The notes under the pieces were generated by a model, which saw only the letters and a list, made by a program, of their open reading frames with translations, made no database searches and was not told the origin of the DNA. From Candidatus Lambdaproteobacteria bacterium RIFOXYD2_FULL_50_16 (GTDB lineage: Bacteria > SAR324 > XYD2-FULL-50-16), in NCBI GenBank assembly GCA_001783695.1, contig MFNE01000023.1, forward strand, positions 1-40,104: DNA of 40,104 nt, written 5' to 3'. Position 1 is the stretch's first letter. Every line of letters starts with the position of its first letter. Both the position numbers and the translations under genes were made by a program. Of the stretch, positions 10,712 to 21,171 are shown in pieces.

Positions 10712-11481
10712 AAACCCCCACGGGTAAAAACCGGGGCAAGCGGCCCGGAAAGTTTAGGTTGATACTGATACCCCTCTAGGTCGAATTCCAAAATCCCGGA
10801 AGTTTGGTCAACTCTGTTTGTCAGCAGGTAACGGCACATCAGCCCCCGCGCCCGTTTGGCAAAAAAACTGACCATTTTATATTGCCCGTCTTTAAATTCT
10901 TTGAACTGGGGGTTAAGGATCGGGACCTTTATTTGCTTAGGCTCGACCACTTTAAAATATTCGATTGAAGCCAAATTGACCAATGTTTTGTGTCCGTTTT
11001 CTTCGATATCCTGGGCGAGCCGTTCGCTAAGGCTGGTTCGCCAGAATTGATAAAGGTTCTTGGCCCCCTCGGTTTTAAGGGCACGCCCCATCTCTAAGCG
11101 GTAGGGTAAAATCAGGTCTAAAGGCCGCAAAAGACCGTATAGCCCACTTAAAATCGCCAAGTCCCGCTGGGCCCGCGCAGTCACTTCAGGGGGGAGGCTC
11201 CAGCCCTCAAGCCCTTGGTAAGCATCCCCATTAAAAGCATAAAGAGCCGGCTTAGCCAAGCCATTAGAATAGGGAAGGGTGAAGTCTTGGAAGCGTTGCC
11301 AATTAAGCAGGGCGAGCTTTTCTGACAACTCCATCAAAGCGCCCAACTCGCTGAGCGACAGCTTTTTTAAAGTGGCCAGCAATAGGGCACTTTTTTCTAA
11401 CATCCGAGGCAAAGAATATTCCCCTAGCGGAACCGGGCGCTCGAAATTTAAATCTTTGGCAGGAGAGAGCAACATTAACAT
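10708..11481 (-). CDS. yaaA: Peroxide stress protein YaaA (DUF328)
   Basis: 'MLMLLSPAKDLNFE', 'LALLNWQRFQDF', 'SGLYGLLRPLDLILPYRLEMG', 'VNLASIEYFK'. Confidence 0.93.
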   Translation of the reverse strand: MLMLLSPAKDLNFERPVPLGEYSLPRMLEKSALLLATLKKLSLSELGALMELSEKLALLNWQRFQDFTLPYSNGLAKPALYAFNGDAYQGLEGWSLPPEVTARAQRDLAILSGLYGLLRPLDLILPYRLEMGRALKTEGAKNLYQFWRTSLSERLAQDIEENGHKTLVNLASIEYFKVVEPKQIKVPILNPQFKEFKDGQYKMVSFFAKRARGLMCRYLLTNRVDQTSGILEFDLEGYQYQPKLSGPLAPVFTRGGL

Positions 11482-11683
11482 GGTTTTCCTAAAAGCTTTT
11501 TTCCATACCTACCGGGCTTGGAGGCATTGCGCAAGCGACGACCACGTCAATTGCGGGCTATGCAAAAGCGCTCAAAGGGAATATAATTTTCAGCATACTC
11601 CTCAAGATTGGGTTTACATAGGGTACAAAACCAAGTAATTCCCTTCTTCAGTTGGACGCTCTTAACTCGATAGCGATAAGCTG

Positions 11684-12823
11684 GTGACCGACGACCAAAG
11701 TCTATTGGGCGAGGTCGGCAATAATCTTTTTATGTTCGCCGACATTCCTCCCGAATATTATCGCACTCCTATAGCTACGCTGTTGGAGCGAGGGCAGAAG
11801 ATTAAACGCCAAATGGGCGATGAGCTTTTGATCCTAGCACACCATTACCAGCAAAACGACACCTTTAGCCTTGCCGATCATTCTGGCGATAGCCTCTATC
11901 TAGCCCAACAAGCGGCCCAAACCAAGGCCCGCTTTGTGGTGTTTTGTGGAGTGTTGTTTATGGCCGAGTCAGCCGATATAATCACTGCCGACGACCAGAT
12001 GGTTCTACTGCCCAACCTAACTGCCGGATGCAGCATGGCCGATATGGCCGACCGAGACCATGTGGAAGACGCACTCGATCAAGTGCTTGAGATTTGTGGC
12101 GTCCCGGCCATTCCGATAACCTATATCAACTCCTCTGCCGAGATTAAGGCCTTGACCGCTGAACGGGGTGGCTCGATCTGCACTAGTTCTAATAGTGAGC
12201 GTATTTTGCGCTGGGGCCTTTCCCAAGGTGAACGGGTCTTTTTCTTCCCAGACCAATTTTTAGGCCACAACACCGCCCTGCAAATGGGGATTAAGCCTGA
12301 AGAGATTGTGTTGTGGGCCCGAGAGAAGGCCGACGGAGGGCTTACACTTGAACAAATCAAGCGGGCTAAGGTGATTTTGTGGAATGGATTTTGTTCAGTT
12401 CACCAACGCTTCACCCCGGCCCATATCGCCGGGGTTCGGAAAAGGGTGCCCGGAATTCAAGTGATGGTTCACCCTGAATGCCCGGTCGAAACGGTTAAGG
12501 CCGCTGATTTTTCGGGCAGCACCAGTCAGATCATAAAAAAGGTAAGTGAAGCGCCCAAGGGCAGTAAATGGGCGATTGGCACCGAGATTAACATGGTGGA
12601 CCGGATGGCTAAAGAACTTAAAGCCAAGGACGACAAATATATTGAGGTTTTAAACCCTAACGTCTGTATTTGCTCAACCATGTACCGAAACCACCCGGCG
12701 CATGTGCTTTGGGTTTTGGATCATTTAAGGGACCAAAAACCCATCCACCAAATCAAGGTGCCCGAACCGGTGAAAAGCTTGGGTCGGCAAGCGTTGACCA
12801 AGATGTTGGAGCTTAGCGCCTAA
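11684..12823 (+). CDS. nadA: Quinolinate synthase
   Basis: 'LAHHYQ', 'FCGVLFMAESADI', 'LPNLTAGCSMADM', 'HPECP', 'NVCICSTMYRNHP'; true start may be ATG at 11732. Confidence 0.95.
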   Translation: MTDDQSLLGEVGNNLFMFADIPPEYYRTPIATLLERGQKIKRQMGDELLILAHHYQQNDTFSLADHSGDSLYLAQQAAQTKARFVVFCGVLFMAESADIITADDQMVLLPNLTAGCSMADMADRDHVEDALDQVLEICGVPAIPITYINSSAEIKALTAERGGSICTSSNSERILRWGLSQGERVFFFPDQFLGHNTALQMGIKPEEIVLWAREKADGGLTLEQIKRAKVILWNGFCSVHQRFTPAHIAGVRKRVPGIQVMVHPECPVETVKAADFSGSTSQIIKKVSEAPKGSKWAIGTEINMVDRMAKELKAKDDKYIEVLNPNVCICSTMYRNHPAHVLWVLDHLRDQKPIHQIKVPEPVKSLGRQALTKMLELSA

Positions 12824-14386
12824 ATGAGCCCAATTAAACCAGAACCGCTGGTCATTTTTGGTACTGGGATTGGCGGTTTGATGACTGCTCTGATGGCCGC
12901 TGAACATGGGCCTGTTACCCTTTTCACTAAAGCCAAGATGGGAGACACCAATACCAGCTTGGCCCAAGGCGGTATCGCTACAGTCTGGCGCGAGGACGAC
13001 AGCGCCGAGCTTCATATCCAAGATACCCTAAAAGTGGGCGGAGGGATTAATGATGTGGCGGCGGTCGAAGTGCTTTGCCGATTGGGGCGCCCAGCGGTAG
13101 AAAAGTTGATTTCCTTAGGCGTAAATTTCGACCGGACCCATAGCGGCTATAGGCTAGCCTTAGAGGGAGCCCACTCGTTGCCTCGAATCCTTTTTGCTGG
13201 AGGGGACGCCACGGGGATGGAGATCCAACGCGCCTTAAGCGAAGCGGTTCATGTCCACCCTAACATTGAAACCGTTGAAAACGCGCCTCTGCTTTCGATC
13301 GAGGCCCAAAGCGGGCGGGTCGAGGGGATTCGGTATTTACACCCCCAATTAGGCCCCAAAAGACTGGACTGCCACCAATTGGTTCTGGCGACCGGCGGGG
13401 CGGGGCGGATGTTTTATTACACCGCTAACCGCGAGACCGCTACTGGCGAACCGATGGCCATGGCCCTCTTAGCTGGTGGAAGGCTGGTGGACTTGGAATT
13501 TTTTCAATTTCATCCTACCGCCCTTGACCAGCCCGGCTATGACAACTACCTGATCAGCGAAGCCGTTCGCGGTGAAGGGGCGATCTTGGTTAATGAACAA
13601 AACCAAGCTTTTATGGCGGGATACCACGAGCTTAAGGAACTCGCTTCAAGAGACGTGGTCAGCCGGGCGATTCACCAAGAGATTCTTCGCTCAGGCCGGG
13701 TCTATCTTGACGCCACCAAGCTTAAACACGAATCCGTCGAATACCGTTTCCCCAATATCTTCCACCACTGTTTTTCGGCGGGGATCGATATTCGCAAAGA
13801 GCCCATTCCGGTCTCCCCGGTTGCCCATTACATGATGGGTGGGCTGGCCACCGACCTTTGGGGGCGAGCGCATATCCCTGGTCTCTACGCTGCTGGCGAG
13901 GTCACCCGCACTGGCGTGCATGGCTCGGGGCGTTTGGCCTCGAATAGTTTGCTAGAAGGCGCGGTCTTTGGAATGCGGGTTGCCCAAGCAGTGTTGGCGG
14001 ACCAAAAACAAGTACCCCAAATTTGGGAAGGCCCGCTGGTCCCCTCCCCGGCACTAGAGACGCCCTCCTCGGTCAGCCGACCCCTGGAACGGACCGAGTT
14101 CCGAAAATTGATGTGGGAACACGCCAGCTTGATCCGCAACGAATCGGGGCTAAAACAATTGATTACTCGTTTAGATCAAGCCTTGGGGCCGGTCCCAGAC
14201 GGGCTGGATTACGGCCAATTCGAGCTTTGGCATATGATTTATTTAGGACGATTGTTGGCGCAAGCGGCCTTACTGCGCACTGAATCTAGGGGCAGTCATT
14301 ACCGAGAAGACTTCCCCACTTCCCTCCCCGCCCAACAGGGCTCGATCCGTCACCGTTTGGGCTTTACGCCTGAACTGGTCCGTTAA
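12824..14386 (+). CDS. nadB: L-aspartate oxidase
   Basis: 'GTGIGGLMTAL', 'TSLAQGGIA', 'HPTAL', 'AGEVTRTGVHGSGRLASNSLLE'; abuts nadA. Confidence 0.95.
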   Translation: MSPIKPEPLVIFGTGIGGLMTALMAAEHGPVTLFTKAKMGDTNTSLAQGGIATVWREDDSAELHIQDTLKVGGGINDVAAVEVLCRLGRPAVEKLISLGVNFDRTHSGYRLALEGAHSLPRILFAGGDATGMEIQRALSEAVHVHPNIETVENAPLLSIEAQSGRVEGIRYLHPQLGPKRLDCHQLVLATGGAGRMFYYTANRETATGEPMAMALLAGGRLVDLEFFQFHPTALDQPGYDNYLISEAVRGEGAILVNEQNQAFMAGYHELKELASRDVVSRAIHQEILRSGRVYLDATKLKHESVEYRFPNIFHHCFSAGIDIRKEPIPVSPVAHYMMGGLATDLWGRAHIPGLYAAGEVTRTGVHGSGRLASNSLLEGAVFGMRVAQAVLADQKQVPQIWEGPLVPSPALETPSSVSRPLERTEFRKLMWEHASLIRNESGLKQLITRLDQALGPVPDGLDYGQFELWHMIYLGRLLAQAALLRTESRGSHYREDFPTSLPAQQGSIRHRLGFTPELVR

Positions 14387-14407
14387 ACACAAACTTTTTT
14401 AATACCC

Positions 14408-15256
14408 ATGGAATTTCGCTTAATCCAAGACCTGATCGAAAAAGCCCTCACCGAAGACCTGGCGTGGGGAGATATTACGGCGGATCGGTTGATCCAAGAA
14501 AATCAATATTGCGACCTTTATTTGGTGCTGCGTGTTAACGGGGTGGTCTCGGGCATGGAAGTAGCCGAGCGGGTGTTTAAAACCTTAGACCCCTCGGCTA
14601 TTTGGGAGCCGATGGTTAAAGATGGGGATGTTTTAGAGGCGGACACGGTGATCGCTCGGGTTTCGGGAAAAGCAATTAAGTTGGTTCAGGCGGAACGCAC
14701 GGCGCTAAATTTTATGCAGCGACTATCGGGCATTTCCACCATGACCCACCAATACGTTTCCGAGGTTCGCAAGGTGAACGCTAAATGCCGAATCACGGGC
14801 ACCAGAAAAACCACCCCTGGCCACCGCTACTTAGAAAAATACGCAATCCGTATGGGCGGAGGACACAACCACCGGTTTTCCTTAGCCGACATGGCCATGA
14901 TCAAAGACAACCATTTGGCCCTCTTAGCCCAGCAAGGGAAAACCTTGGGTTACGCAGTACAAAAGCTCCGTGATGAAGGGCCCCATAGCCTTAAAATCGA
15001 AGTCGAGGTGGACCGGCTCGATCAGGTGCAAGAGGTGATTGATTCAAGAGCCGATGTTATTTTACTAGACAACATGAGCCTGGAAGATATGACCGCCGCC
15101 GTCAAACTTATCGATCGGAGGCTTTTGGTGGAGGCTTCTGGCGGGGTGACGATTGAGCGCGTGGCCCCCATCGCCGCGACCGGGGTAGATATTATCTCAG
15201 TAGGAGGGCTGACCCATTCGGTAAAAAGCATCGATATCGGACTTGACTATCGCTAA
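14408..15256 (+). CDS. nadC: Nicotinate-nucleotide pyrophosphorylase
   Basis: 'EDLAWGDITAD', 'ERTALNFMQRLSGI', 'TRKTTPGHR', 'GGGHNHRFSLADMAMIKDNH', 'IEVEVD'. Confidence 0.96.
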   Translation: MEFRLIQDLIEKALTEDLAWGDITADRLIQENQYCDLYLVLRVNGVVSGMEVAERVFKTLDPSAIWEPMVKDGDVLEADTVIARVSGKAIKLVQAERTALNFMQRLSGISTMTHQYVSEVRKVNAKCRITGTRKTTPGHRYLEKYAIRMGGGHNHRFSLADMAMIKDNHLALLAQQGKTLGYAVQKLRDEGPHSLKIEVEVDRLDQVQEVIDSRADVILLDNMSLEDMTAAVKLIDRRLLVEASGGVTIERVAPIAATGVDIISVGGLTHSVKSIDIGLDYR

Positions 15257-15325
15257 GAAGCCTTAAAAAATTTGGCGATTTCTCGACCTTTGGACCCAAT
15301 CTTGAATTGCTAAAGCTAAGCTTTT

Positions 15326-15339
15326 GGGGCTTCGGCCCC
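15326..15339. other. GGGGC-UUCG-GCCCC hairpin between nadC and the next gene
   Basis: Perfect 5-bp stem with UUCG loop; no T-run on either strand, so function (terminator or mRNA end) is uncertain. Confidence 0.4.
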
Positions 15340-15367
15340 CTGAACCAAAACCAAGCCAAAACTCCTG

Positions 15368-16600
15368 ATGCGCCCATATAAGCTATTTATTTTACTGCCT
15401 TTTTGCCTTGCTTTTCTCCCTTGTAACGGGTTTTCCTACGATTTTGGCAATCTGCGCCAAGATCTCAAGGCTGACTTGGGACACCAAAGCAGCCGCAAAC
15501 CAAAGATGGCAATTGTTTACCGGACCTTGTCGCGAGAAGACCTCAAAAAATCCTTTAACTTGATCGAACTCAAGCGCGATTTGGCCCACGAGATGGTTCG
15601 CAGCTTTCGGGTGCCTGACCCAGTCGTAGTCGGTGAGATGATGAAGCAAGAGGACCAGACCTATGACAAGCTTCTTTCAAACCCCGGGGCGCTAGCTGAA
15701 TTTGCCCAAAAAACCGAAACCGAATTGGTGTTATTGGTGAATTTGGAGCCTAAAGGCAAGCATTTGGCGATGGATTTTAAACTGTTAACCGCCCAAAACC
15801 AGCCTTTATCCAATCACCATTTAGAACTATCCCCGGAAAAGTTGGACAAAAATCCCAGACTTACCGAGGCCAACCCTCAGGTAGCCCCAAAGACCCATCG
15901 GGCCAGTATCAAAGAACCAAAAGAAACCCTGGCCCAAGGTGGAATTGAGTTTGTGCCTCGCGAATTTATGGAGGATCACAACGATTCTTGGATCGAGATC
16001 AACCAAACCGCCTTTTTAAACCCAAACCGTAATTACCTAGAAATTGGGACTTGGCCCAAAAGCTTGCCTGATACAGACATTCGCCCTGTAAGGCTGCGCT
16101 ACGAATTCACCTGGCCTGATTTAATGCAGTTTGGGTTTCAATCTAATGCTAACGCCGCCGGTGGGCACCACAGTACTTATGCGCACTTGAAGGTCCAAGT
16201 GGTCCATTTAGAGGAATTCAGCGCCGCAGTTGGCTACCGTAGGCGGTTGGCTTGGGATTCAGCCAACCCAGAGTTTAACCAGGGCTGGTCGATTGATTCC
16301 TTTAACGATCAGCGCAATAAATCTACCCTGTATATTGCGGTTAGCCGCAAGGAACAAAGCTTAGGCCTCCTAGGCAACTTTTACTTAGACAACCAACAAG
16401 CAGGGGTAGGCGCCAAGTTTTTGATCACCGAAGACATCATGGCTGTCTTTGACGGATTTACGAATTATTACGACAACCCCCTGGTCCGCAACGATGCTGC
16501 CGCAGGTATCCAGTTCCACAGTCCTACGGGTACCCTAGCGAGCCTAGTTTATCGGATGGATTCCACCGAGGTCCATTTTAGTCTGGGTGTAAACTGGTAG
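15368..16600 (+). CDS. Secreted/outer-membrane protein, probable C-terminal beta-barrel
   Basis: Signal peptide; alternating hydrophobic strands in the C-terminal half; ends in aromatic 'FSLGVNW'. Confidence 0.6.
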   Translation: MRPYKLFILLPFCLAFLPCNGFSYDFGNLRQDLKADLGHQSSRKPKMAIVYRTLSREDLKKSFNLIELKRDLAHEMVRSFRVPDPVVVGEMMKQEDQTYDKLLSNPGALAEFAQKTETELVLLVNLEPKGKHLAMDFKLLTAQNQPLSNHHLELSPEKLDKNPRLTEANPQVAPKTHRASIKEPKETLAQGGIEFVPREFMEDHNDSWIEINQTAFLNPNRNYLEIGTWPKSLPDTDIRPVRLRYEFTWPDLMQFGFQSNANAAGGHHSTYAHLKVQVVHLEEFSAAVGYRRRLAWDSANPEFNQGWSIDSFNDQRNKSTLYIAVSRKEQSLGLLGNFYLDNQQAGVGAKFLITEDIMAVFDGFTNYYDNPLVRNDAAAGIQFHSPTGTLASLVYRMDSTEVHFSLGVNW

Positions 16601-16714
16601 ACAAAAAGCTTGTTTTATAACCGTTCAAGGGCTTTTCAAAGCTAGACATTTAAGTCCAACTTATGCCAAGATTGCCTATAAGCAGGCTATATCCATGTCT
16701 TGCATAGGAGACTT

Positions 16715-18640
16715 GTGAACCGGATTAAAACCCAACGCACTAAAAAAATTGCTGATCGTCAAGCTAAGGTTACCGTTATGGTTGCTTTGGCATTGGGCAT
16801 TTTAGTTAGTGGTTGGCAGGTAGTGGTCGATTACGACATTGAATCAGGCCGGATGGTCTCGATCAGTCACGAATCTCTTGAAATCTTAGACCAACCCGCC
16901 GCTCTGGCTGCTTATAAAAATTCCACCGAACTGGCTCGCGAGATTGTAGTCGGTTACGCCGCCTTTGATACGGTCAACCGAGTCGAAATCCGAAATGCCC
17001 GAGGTGAGGTTTTGGCTGTTTCTGGTGGAGGATTAGTCTCAGGCCCAGGTCGGGCGGTAAGCGATTTTTTATTTGGTCCGACCAGAAGCTTCTTGCGAAA
17101 ACTCACTTTTATGGCCCCTCCGACCCAGCTCAATGATATGGCCAAGGTGGTTGAAGCGGGGGAATTAGAGGTTTGGTTTGATACCTATCCTTCAGGGGTG
17201 GTTTTTCTAAAACGCTCGCTCTTGACCTTTTTCGGGGGGATGGTCCGCAATATTGCTTTGTCGCTGATTTTATTATACTTATTTAATAAAATGATCACTC
17301 GGCCCTTTGTTGATATAGTCACTCAGCTCGAACTTATTGATCCTGATGAGCGTAAAATGGAGCTTCTTAAGGTCGCCGATAGCCATGAAGGGGACGAGTT
17401 CTCCCAGCTGGTCGAGGCGACCAATCACCTCCTCAATAATATTTCCGAAAAGATTGCTCAAGAAAAAGAGACTCAGTTTGATCTAGCCCATGCCAAAGAG
17501 CAGGCAGAGGCGGCTTCTCGGGCTAAATCTACCTTTTTAGCCAACATGAGTCATGAGATCCGCACCCCCCTAAACGGCATACTAGGGATGACCTCGCTCC
17601 TGCAAGAATCCACGTTGGACGCAGAGCAAAAAGATTTTGTACGTGACATTTTAAAAAGTGGCCAGCATTTAACCAACCTTTTGGGAGACCTCTTAGAAAT
17701 CTCCAAAATTGAGGCGGGAAAACTTGATTACAATCCCTCTGAATTTGGAATCAGTGCGCTACTCAACCACTTGATCGACAGCTTTGCCCCAGAGGCAAAA
17801 GTCAAAGAAATTCTATTAGAAACCAATATCAATCCAGATTTAAATCGCCGTATAGTGACCGACGAGCTTCGCTTAAGGCAACTCCTCTCGAACCTCATTT
17901 CCAACGCAATTAAGTTTACCCCCAAGGGGGGCCGGGTTCAGCTTTTTGCCGAATTGCTTGAAGAATCTTCGCAACCCCCACAGATTCGGGTGACCGTTAA
18001 AGATTCGGGGATCGGAATTAGTGAGGAAAACCAAAGCAAAATATTTGAACTCTTTACCCAGGTGGACGGTAGCTTCACTCGCCGCTATGAGGGCACAGGC
18101 CTAGGTCTAGCCCTTTGCCAAAGGTTAAGCCTGATCCTGCGTGGTCAGATTGGGCTTAAGAGCCAGCTTAACCAAGGTTCTAGTTTTATCTTTACCTTTA
18201 GTCCTGAAGCTGTACGGTTGGTGGGAGAAACTGAATCCTTGAATCAGGCGGTAGGGGCAAAAACCAACCTTGATGAAAGGCCGCTACGTATTTTAATAGC
18301 GGAAGATAATCCAACCAACCTCAAATTATTAGAACGGTTTTTAGGCCAGTTGGGATACCGCGCTGACCAAGCCCTCGACGGGGCCGAAGCCTTAGAAGCG
18401 ATGACCGCACACAAGTATGATCTGGTTTTTATGGACATACAAATGCCCAAAATGAGTGGGGTCGAAGTCGTGCAGACCTATCGCCAACGAGGGGGCCAAG
18501 GGCCGGTCATTGTCGCGGTAACCGCCCACGCCATGAGCGGCGACCGGGAAAAATACTTATCCTTGGGTATGGACGAGTACCTAGCCAAACCGGTCCATGT
18601 CAAAGACATTTCTGTTTTAATCAAGCAATATTTCGGTTAA
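16715..18640 (+). CDS. Hybrid sensor histidine kinase / response regulator
   Basis: '[18 protein letters not shown]', '[16 protein letters not shown]', '[12 protein letters not shown]', C-terminal REC '[10 protein letters not shown]...[13 protein letters not shown]'; GTG start at 16715 follows AGGAG (track start is TTG 16700). Confidence 0.93.
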   Translation: MNRIKTQRTKKIADRQAKVTVMVALALGILVSGWQVVVDYDIESGRMVSISHESLEILDQPAALAAYKNSTELAREIVVGYAAFDTVNRVEIRNARGEVLAVSGGGLVSGPGRAVSDFLFGPTRSFLRKLTFMAPPTQLNDMAKVVEAGELEVWFDTYPSGVVFLKRSLLTFFGGMVRNIALSLILLYLFNKMITRPFVDIVTQLELIDPDERKMELLKVADSHEGDEFSQLVEATNHLLNNISEKIAQEKETQFDLAHAKEQAEAASRAKSTFLANMSHEIRTPLNGILGMTSLLQESTLDAEQKDFVRDILKSGQHLTNLLGDLLEISKIEAGKLDYNPSEFGISALLNHLIDSFAPEAKVKEILLETNINPDLNRRIVTDELRLRQLLSNLISNAIKFTPKGGRVQLFAELLEESSQPPQIRVTVKDSGIGISEENQSKIFELFTQVDGSFTRRYEGTGLGLALCQRLSLILRGQIGLKSQLNQGSSFIFTFSPEAVRLVGETESLNQAVGAKTNLDERPLRILIAEDNPTNLKLLERFLGQLGYRADQALDGAEALEAMTAHKYDLVFMDIQMPKMSGVEVVQTYRQRGGQGPVIVAVTAHAMSGDREKYLSLGMDEYLAKPVHVKDISVLIKQYFG

Positions 18641-18702
18641 GTTACTTGGCAGGGGGCAAAGCTTAGAGTAAGCTTCGCCAGTCACCTCATACCGGAGTGG
18701 TT

Positions 18703-19254
18703 ATGAAATTTCTAACCTCTATGTTAGTGTTTTTAGCCCTTGCCCTGCCAGCCTTCGCCGAGCCCATCTCGGTTGAAGCTTGCTACGAAAAGTTTTCCCG
18801 TTACAGCCCTAAAGATATTGTTGCGCTGACCGAACAGGCGAAAGCTCAAATCTTAGAAGACCCCAAAAAAGCGCTGGAACATTACAACCAGCTTAATAAA
18901 GACAGCTTTCCTGACCCACCCCACTCGCCAGTGGTGACCATTGTCCGTTGTGATGAGATGAGAGGTGAGGCCTTTTTTATGGACAATATGCGGGCGGCAT
19001 TTCAAGAAAAAAACTACCTAAGGAAGTTTCAAGATGTGGAGGGTAAACACCCTTTTGTAGAGCTTTGCGCTAAACTCAAAGGAAATATAAAGGGCGCATG
19101 GACCTTGCAAACCCATTACTGGATTGATTGCGACGGACCTTTGCGAATGGGCGTGTTGTTTTTAAAGGTGCCCGGCACCCCCTATGTCGTCCAGTCTAGC
19201 CTTCCCTCAAAGACCCTAAGCCTAGCCGATTACGAGAAGTCGCTGGCGCCTTAA
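18703..19254 (+). CDS. Periplasmic protein, possibly single-Cache-like
   Basis: Signal peptide '[19 protein letters not shown]'; '[15 protein letters not shown]...[27 protein letters not shown]' weakly resembles sCache; ATG at 18703 after GGAG. Confidence 0.6.
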   Translation: MKFLTSMLVFLALALPAFAEPISVEACYEKFSRYSPKDIVALTEQAKAQILEDPKKALEHYNQLNKDSFPDPPHSPVVTIVRCDEMRGEAFFMDNMRAAFQEKNYLRKFQDVEGKHPFVELCAKLKGNIKGAWTLQTHYWIDCDGPLRMGVLFLKVPGTPYVVQSSLPSKTLSLADYEKSLAP

Positions 19255-19261
19255 GAGTTCA

Positions 19262-21169
19262 ATGGAGCAAATTACCCTGGGCACGGCGGGCCATATTGAC
19301 CATGGCAAATCGGCTCTGGTTTTGGCCCTAACCGGCCAGGACCCAGATCGTTGGGCCGAAGAAAAACGTCGTGGGATCACGTTAGATCTAGGCTTCGCCC
19401 ATTTTGAGCCCGTTCAAGGCAAGCGGGTTTCTCTGGTGGATGTCCCCGGTCACGAGGGATTGATCCACAACATGCTGGCCGGGGCCCAGGGGTTTAGTGG
19501 GGTTCTGTTGGTGGTGGCCGCCGACGAGGGGCCCATGCCCCAAACCATCGAGCATTTCCGTTTATTACAACTCTTAGGGATAAAGCGGGGTTTGGTTGTT
19601 TTAACCAAAACCGATTTAGCCGACCCTGATTTAATTGAACTTCTTAAACTGGAACTGGCTGAATTATTTCTAGGCAGCTTCATAGAATCCGCCCCTATTT
19701 TAGAGGTTTCCGCCAAAACCGGGGCTGGGATTGAGGCCTTAAAATCAGCCATAGTATCCCAGTTTTTCCCGGCCCCCAAACCAACGGGGCCCTTTCGACT
19801 GGCCATAGACCGCGCCTTTAGCCTAAAAGGGTTTGGCACGGTCGTTAGCGGCACCGCCCTTTCTGGGGATTGCACTCTCGAAAGCCCTTTATGGCTCTAC
19901 CCCCAAGCTAAGGCGGTTAAAATAAGGGGGATTCAATCCTCCGGGGCGGTTACCGAAGGGGCGCAAGCGGGAATGCGTCTAGCCTTTAACTTAAGTGGCA
20001 TAACGACCGAAGAGATCGAGCGAGGCATGCAACTCGCCGAACCGGGAAGCCTGTTAGTGACCCGCAGGATTGGGGTTAGGTTAGAACCCATTGAAGCTGA
20101 AGCATCACGAATCAAGCCCCGCAAATGGGTCCAGGCGTTTTGCCATGCGGCCAAAACCCGCGCCGAGATAATCCCTCTAGGGGCCTTTGCACCCAAGTTG
20201 GGGCCAACTTATTGTTTGCTTAAACTAGAACAACCTCTGGCACTGCGCCCTGGAGACCGGCTGGTGTTGCGCGGTGGTGAGCCCGAGCGAAGTCTAGCGG
20301 GGGCTCAGGTTTTGGCCCTGGATGGCCCCTTAGGCCGCCGGGATCGGCCACTTTTAGCTCAGTGGCTTTTAGACCTAGACCAAGGAGACGAGGGCAGGCG
20401 AATCTTGGCGGCCTTGGCCTTGGCTGGGCTCAAAGGACTAAATCAAACCGAGTTGGGTTTGCGGCTAGAACTATCTAAAAAGGCCCTGGAACGCCAGATT
20501 CAAACCTTACTGGCTAGTCAGGCTATTCTGGAGCCTGATAAAAACAGTAAACGGCTTTTCCACCCTGATCCTGCCAAACGGTTGATCCGCTTTTTCCAAA
20601 GCCAACTAGCCCACTTTCATCAGTCCCACCCTGAAGAGGCAGGTGCGCCTGCGGACTACTTTTATGGCAAGTCAGCACGTTTTTTAGAACCTCAATTGGT
20701 TAACGGTTTTTTAAGCTGGGCCGCTCGCCAAAATCTACTGGCCAAAACCGATAATTTCTATCATCTTATGGGCTTCCAGGGTGGCTTGAGCCCGGTTCAA
20801 AAACAGAAGATTGAGGCCGCTTTAGCCCAACTAGCCAGTAGCAGCCCCAACTGCCCCGGCCTGCACGGGTTAGCCGAGGATTTGGGGATAGAAAAATCGG
20901 CGCTTTTTGGGCTTTTGAAGATGGCGGAAAAAAAGGGGTGGGTAACCCAAGTGGGGCCTGAGCTTTTTTATCGATCTTCGGACTGCGAGGCGCTTTGGCA
21001 AACGCTTAAAGCATTTTTGGCCCAGCGGGGTCAGGTTACGGTTATTGAGTTCAAAGAATTGGCTGGGCTCAGCCGTAAAAATGCGGTCACCTTGTTAGAA
21101 TATTTCGACCAGAAGAAACTCACGTTCCGGGCGGACGACCACCGGGTAGCCTACGAAAGGGATTTATAA
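19262..21169 (+). CDS. selB: Selenocysteine-specific translation elongation factor SelB
   Basis: '[40 protein letters not shown]', '[16 protein letters not shown]', 'TKTDL', C-terminal winged-helix region. Confidence 0.95.
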   Translation: MEQITLGTAGHIDHGKSALVLALTGQDPDRWAEEKRRGITLDLGFAHFEPVQGKRVSLVDVPGHEGLIHNMLAGAQGFSGVLLVVAADEGPMPQTIEHFRLLQLLGIKRGLVVLTKTDLADPDLIELLKLELAELFLGSFIESAPILEVSAKTGAGIEALKSAIVSQFFPAPKPTGPFRLAIDRAFSLKGFGTVVSGTALSGDCTLESPLWLYPQAKAVKIRGIQSSGAVTEGAQAGMRLAFNLSGITTEEIERGMQLAEPGSLLVTRRIGVRLEPIEAEASRIKPRKWVQAFCHAAKTRAEIIPLGAFAPKLGPTYCLLKLEQPLALRPGDRLVLRGGEPERSLAGAQVLALDGPLGRRDRPLLAQWLLDLDQGDEGRRILAALALAGLKGLNQTELGLRLELSKKALERQIQTLLASQAILEPDKNSKRLFHPDPAKRLIRFFQSQLAHFHQSHPEEAGAPADYFYGKSARFLEPQLVNGFLSWAARQNLLAKTDNFYHLMGFQGGLSPVQKQKIEAALAQLASSSPNCPGLHGLAEDLGIEKSALFGLLKMAEKKGWVTQVGPELFYRSSDCEALWQTLKAFLAQRGQVTVIEFKELAGLSRKNAVTLLEYFDQKKLTFRADDHRVAYERDL

Positions 21170-21171
21170 CC

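Noticed and set aside
11475-11720. Minus-strand Cys-rich reading frame upstream of yaaA with an in-frame TGA (…ITWFCTLCKPNLEEYAENYIPFERFCIARN-TGA-RGRRLRNASKPGRYGKKLLGKPC)
   Set aside because: No ATG, GTG or TTG start in the open frame, short length, and an opposing plus-strand ORF; the second selenoprotein idea is not supported without homologs
18659-18675. AAGCTTA-GAG-TAAGCTT inverted repeat before the Cache-like gene
   Set aside because: Perfect but short, no T-run and no known operator match; could be chance
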